From the NCBI RefSeq assembly GCF_001931485.1, contig NZ_MSDV01000021.1:124001-188000 (forward strand): DNA of 64,000 bases, in the 5' to 3' direction. The DNA comes from Burkholderia sp. SRS-W-2-2016. Lineage in GTDB: Bacteria; Pseudomonadota; Gammaproteobacteria; Burkholderiales; Burkholderiaceae. The notes beneath the pieces are model-generated. The model was not told the origin of the DNA, made no database searches, and saw only the letters and a program-made list of their open reading frames with translations. The position numbers and the translations under genes were made by a program. The stretch's first letter is position 1. Every line of letters starts with the position of its first letter. Positions 61,597-64,000 of the stretch are shown here, piece by piece.

Positions 61597-62445
61597 TCAG
61601 AACAGCGCGTAGCGCGCGACGATCCACAGCAGGCGCAGCTTCGGCTTGCTCACCTTGGTGCGTGGAATGTCGAAGCCGCGCTCCAGCGTGCGCTCGAGCA
61701 GCACGCGATAGACACCCGACATGATGCGCGGCGCGCGCACCTGGGCGCGCGGCTCGCGATCCATGATCGCGTCGGATTCGGCGAAGTGCTGTTTCGCGCG
61801 CTCGGCGAGCGTCGCGCACACGCGCGGCAGCGACGGATCGTCGGCGATCTGCTGCGGGCTCGTGACCGCGATGCCTTCGCGCGCGAGCAGCTCGTGCGGC
61901 AGGTAGCAGCGGTTGATGCCGGCGTCTTCGTCGATATCGCGCAGGATGTTGGTCAGTTGCAGCGCGCGGCCGAGATGGTGCGCGAGCTGGTGGCCCGGCT
62001 CGTCGCGCATCCCGAATATCCTCACCGATAGCCGGCCCGCCGCGCTCGCGACGCGGTCGCAATAGAGGTCGAGGGTGGCTTCGTCGGGCGCGCAGATGTC
62101 GGCGGCGGCATCCATCGCCATGCCGTCGATCATCGCGTGGAAGTCTTCGCGTTGCAGACGGAACGTGTGAATGTGCCGGGTCAGCGCGCGCAGCGACGCG
62201 CGCGGCGCGCCGGCGTAGCACGCGTCGATGTCGGCGCGCCATTGTTCGAGCGCGGCCGCGCGTTCGGCGCGCGGCAGGTCGCTGTCGGCGATGTCGTCGA
62301 CCGCTCGGCAGAACGCGTAGACCTGATACATCGCATCGCGCTGCGCCGCCGGCAGGATGCGCATCGCGAGATAAAACGAGCTGCCGGACGTGGCGGCAGC
62401 GGCGTCGATTTCAGTATCGTCCACGACAAGATTGGAAACAGCCAA
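61597..62445 (-). CDS. hpnD: Presqualene diphosphate synthase HpnD
   Basis: A 282-residue squalene/phytoene synthase family enzyme that joins two farnesyl diphosphates into presqualene diphosphate. Both Asp-rich motifs are intact: AVDDIADSD (Asp50, Asp51, Asp54) and NILRDIDED (Asp170, Asp172, Asp174). The frame is open to 62709, but the conserved part starts at a TTG at 62445, which has CGGAG with a six-base gap; I take this TTG as the start. First gene of the hpnD-hpnE-shc-hpnG operon. Confidence 0.9.
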   Translation of the reverse strand: MAVSNLVVDDTEIDAAAATSGSSFYLAMRILPAAQRDAMYQVYAFCRAVDDIADSDLPRAERAAALEQWRADIDACYAGAPRASLRALTRHIHTFRLQREDFHAMIDGMAMDAAADICAPDEATLDLYCDRVASAAGRLSVRIFGMRDEPGHQLAHHLGRALQLTNILRDIDEDAGINRCYLPHELLAREGIAVTSPQQIADDPSLPRVCATLAERAKQHFAESDAIMDREPRAQVRAPRIMSGVYRVLLERTLERGFDIPRTKVSKPKLRLLWIVARYALF

Positions 62446-62720
62446 GACGATCTCCGCTGGAGGCGCCTGCTGAAAGGCGTACAAAGAAGTTTTTATGCCG
62501 ACCCGCAGGGCAGTGGGTCCGCGCGCACGGACAGGCGCGAAAGATCCGGCTGGGTGGCCGGAAACGGCGAAAAGTATAGCAATCTTTGCCGACCGACGCA
62601 GTTGCGGCGGTCGGGAGGCGGTGGTGGAGAAGGGCGAGGAGCCGTGAGCGGCGGGATTTGCACCGTTCCCAGGCGCACGGGTGTGGCCGGCTCGCACCCG
62701 CCACCGCAACGCTACGGCCG

Positions 62721-63668
62721 CTAGGCCGCCAGCCGGAACGCCACCGAGCGGTTGCGCCCCTGCCGCTTCGCGCTATACAGCGCGGCGTCGGCCTCGTTGA
62801 TCAGCACGTCGTACGCGGGCACGCCTTCGCGCGCCGCCGCGCCGCCCAGGCTCGCGGTCACCGGCACGCTGGTGCCGAGCAGCTCGACCGGGGTTTCCTC
62901 GATCACCGCGCGGATTTTCTCCGCGACCAGCATCGCGTCGTCGAGCGGCGTGCACGGCAGCAGCAGCGCGAACTCCTCGCCGCCGAAGCGCCCGAACGTG
63001 TCCTGCGCGCGCACCACGCCGGCCACCCGCTGCGCCATCACGCGCAGCACGGTATCGCCGACGCCGTGACCGAACTGGTCGTTGATCTTCTTGAAGTGAT
63101 CGAGATCGAACAGCAGCATCGACAGATCGCCGCCGTAGCGCTGCCAGCGCGTGAATTCATCGCGCAGCCGCGCTTCGAAAAATCGCCGGTTCGCGATGCC
63201 GGTGAGACCGTCCAGATTCGCGTATTCCTGCAGCTTGGCGACCGCCTCCTCGCGTTCGCGCTGCACGATGCTCACGTGCGTGACGTCGGAGATCGTCACG
63301 CACACGGCCACCACCTCGCGCTCGCGCATCAGCGGCATGAACGTGCAGTCCTGCTGCATGAAATCGACGCCGCCGGTAATCGGCCGGTCGTGCTCGAAGC
63401 GGAACAGATACGGGCGCTGCTCCCACGAACTGAACGCGAAGGTGCCGAGCTGGAACACGCTGTCGATCTTGCGCTGCAACCACACGCGCGGCAGTTCCGG
63501 AAAATGCGCAAAGATCGAGCGGCCGACCGCCTGCTGCGCTGACAGCCCGCTGTGGTCCTGCATGAAGCGATTCCACATCAGCACATTCATCTCGCGGTCG
63601 AGCACGAAAATGCCAAAGCCGACCCGCTCGACCACCAGGTCGCTCAACGATTCAACCGATACATTCAT
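62721..63668 (-). CDS. PAS-GGDEF diguanylate cyclase
   Basis: A 315-residue soluble protein: PAS domain (about 8-125; VVERVGFGIFVLDREMNVLMWN), short coiled linker (QREREEAVAKLQEYA) and GGDEF domain with GGEEF in RFGGEEFALLLP and an RxxD inhibition site (RAQD) five residues before it, so feedback-inhibited cyclase activity is expected. It overlaps the CheC-like gene by four bases (ATGA) and is translated with it. The frame is open upstream to 63914 inside the CheC gene, which I reject. Confidence 0.9.
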   Translation of the reverse strand: MNVSVESLSDLVVERVGFGIFVLDREMNVLMWNRFMQDHSGLSAQQAVGRSIFAHFPELPRVWLQRKIDSVFQLGTFAFSSWEQRPYLFRFEHDRPITGGVDFMQQDCTFMPLMREREVVAVCVTISDVTHVSIVQREREEAVAKLQEYANLDGLTGIANRRFFEARLRDEFTRWQRYGGDLSMLLFDLDHFKKINDQFGHGVGDTVLRVMAQRVAGVVRAQDTFGRFGGEEFALLLPCTPLDDAMLVAEKIRAVIEETPVELLGTSVPVTASLGGAAAREGVPAYDVLINEADAALYSAKRQGRNRSVAFRLAA

Positions 63669-64000
63669 AGACTGGCCAGCAGCGCATCGAGCGCTTCGTT
63701 CATATGGCGGATGGACTCTTCGGCCATCAGCATCACCAGGTGCGCGCGAAAGCTCTGGTTTTCGAGCGCGAAATTGACTTCGACGAGCAGCGCGCAGTCC
63801 CAGTGCAGCGCACCGGGCTGGAACACCTCGTCGAAACTGAGCGCTTCGCCGAGCAGGCCCGGCGCGGAAAACACCGGCGTGCGGCCGAGCTGGTCGAGGA
63901 TCGACGACACGCACGCGCCGGACAGCAGGTTCGCGACGTCGAGCATCAGCTCGCGCTGGCTGATCGTCTCGTAGCTCGACCGTGCATACGGGTCGTTCAC
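63665..64000 (-). CDS. CheC-like CheY-P phosphatase, 5' end cut by the window
   Basis: At least 111 residues of a CheC-family protein: ELMLDVANLLSGACVSSILDQLG matches the CheC active-site helix (Glu-x2-Asn type), and a second, weaker helix RAHLVMLMAEESIRHMNEAL follows. CheC proteins dephosphorylate CheY-like regulators. The frame continues to the last base, so the true start lies outside; the GTG at the edge may or may not be it. Its four-base overlap with the diguanylate cyclase suggests a two-component/cyclic-di-GMP module that continues to the right. Confidence 0.75.
   Translation of the reverse strand: MNDPYARSSYETISQRELMLDVANLLSGACVSSILDQLGRTPVFSAPGLLGEALSFDEVFQPGALHWDCALLVEVNFALENQSFRAHLVMLMAEESIRHMNEALDALLASL

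Noticed and set aside
62446..62720. N-terminal extension of HpnD up to 62709 and a small frame at 62493-62678
   Set aside because: No family similarity in this part; the TTG at 62445 has a well-spaced CGGAG.
63669..63914. N-terminal extension of the PAS-GGDEF protein
   Set aside because: It would lie wholly inside the CheC-like gene in another frame; the ATG with ATGA overlap fits a coupled operon.

Overview
The window is GC-rich (about 65 %), densely coded DNA whose gene content points to a Burkholderiaceae member, most likely Paraburkholderia or a close relative: a complete hpn hopanoid cluster with hpnH next to an ispH paralogue, porins of the neutral Burkholderia type, DUF3562 and DUF3224 proteins, paired IclR regulators and many LysR/MFS pairs. 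I see no tRNA, rRNA, IS element, prophage or CRISPR array, so this looks like stable chromosomal DNA rather than a recent island. This assignment is inference from families, not a database match.

Layout. 1-13.7 kb is ordinary metabolic and transport DNA: a LysR gene cut by the left edge, a DUF3224 protein, an Lrp/EamA pair, an amino-acid permease, a secreted GH18 chitinase with two chitin-binding modules, a secreted unknown protein, a tartrate/D-malate module (MFS, ttuC, divergent LysR), a membrane-anchored TAXI-type binding protein, DUF3562 and a GNAT acetyltransferase. 13.7-29.9 kb is a leftward catabolic operon of 14 genes: Rieske ferredoxin, a small recombinase-helix protein, a Rieske oxygenase, SDR, cupin, alpha/beta hydrolase, IclR regulator, an atypical SDR, a ThDP enzyme, an aspartate-dehydrogenase homologue, aldehyde dehydrogenase, type I extradiol dioxygenase, ferredoxin reductase and an MFS importer. 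A divergent porin and a second, closely similar IclR gene sit upstream. Together these can hydroxylate, dehydrogenate and meta-cleave an aromatic ring, but the substrate cannot be read from sequence; the ThDP and aspartate-dehydrogenase partners make the lower pathway unusual.

30-34 kb holds a Tat-type lipoprotein phosphoesterase, a DNA/RNA endonuclease and small unknown proteins, plus an orphan intrinsic terminator that may mark a small RNA. 34.3-39.9 kb is a signalling operon ordered like Pseudomonas siaABCD: a PP2C phosphatase (here with a CBS-like N-terminus instead of a membrane sensor), a SiaB-type kinase, a SiaC/DUF1987 switch protein and a diguanylate cyclase, followed by a membrane GGDEF-EAL protein. 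40-45.4 kb has small proteins, a Crp/Fnr regulator, an Mpo1-like protein, RarD, an orphan egtD and an acylphosphatase.

45.5-62.4 kb is the hopanoid locus: hpnA, an unknown protein, hpnB-hpnC, ispH-hpnH, hpnM, hpnN-mlaA, a thioesterase, and the leftward operon hpnD-hpnE-shc-hpnG. HpnC/D/E make squalene, Shc cyclises it, HpnH and HpnG build the C35 side chain, and HpnN/HpnM/MlaA are the likely lipid-transport parts at the envelope. The right edge has a PAS-GGDEF diguanylate cyclase and a CheC-like phosphatase that runs off the window.
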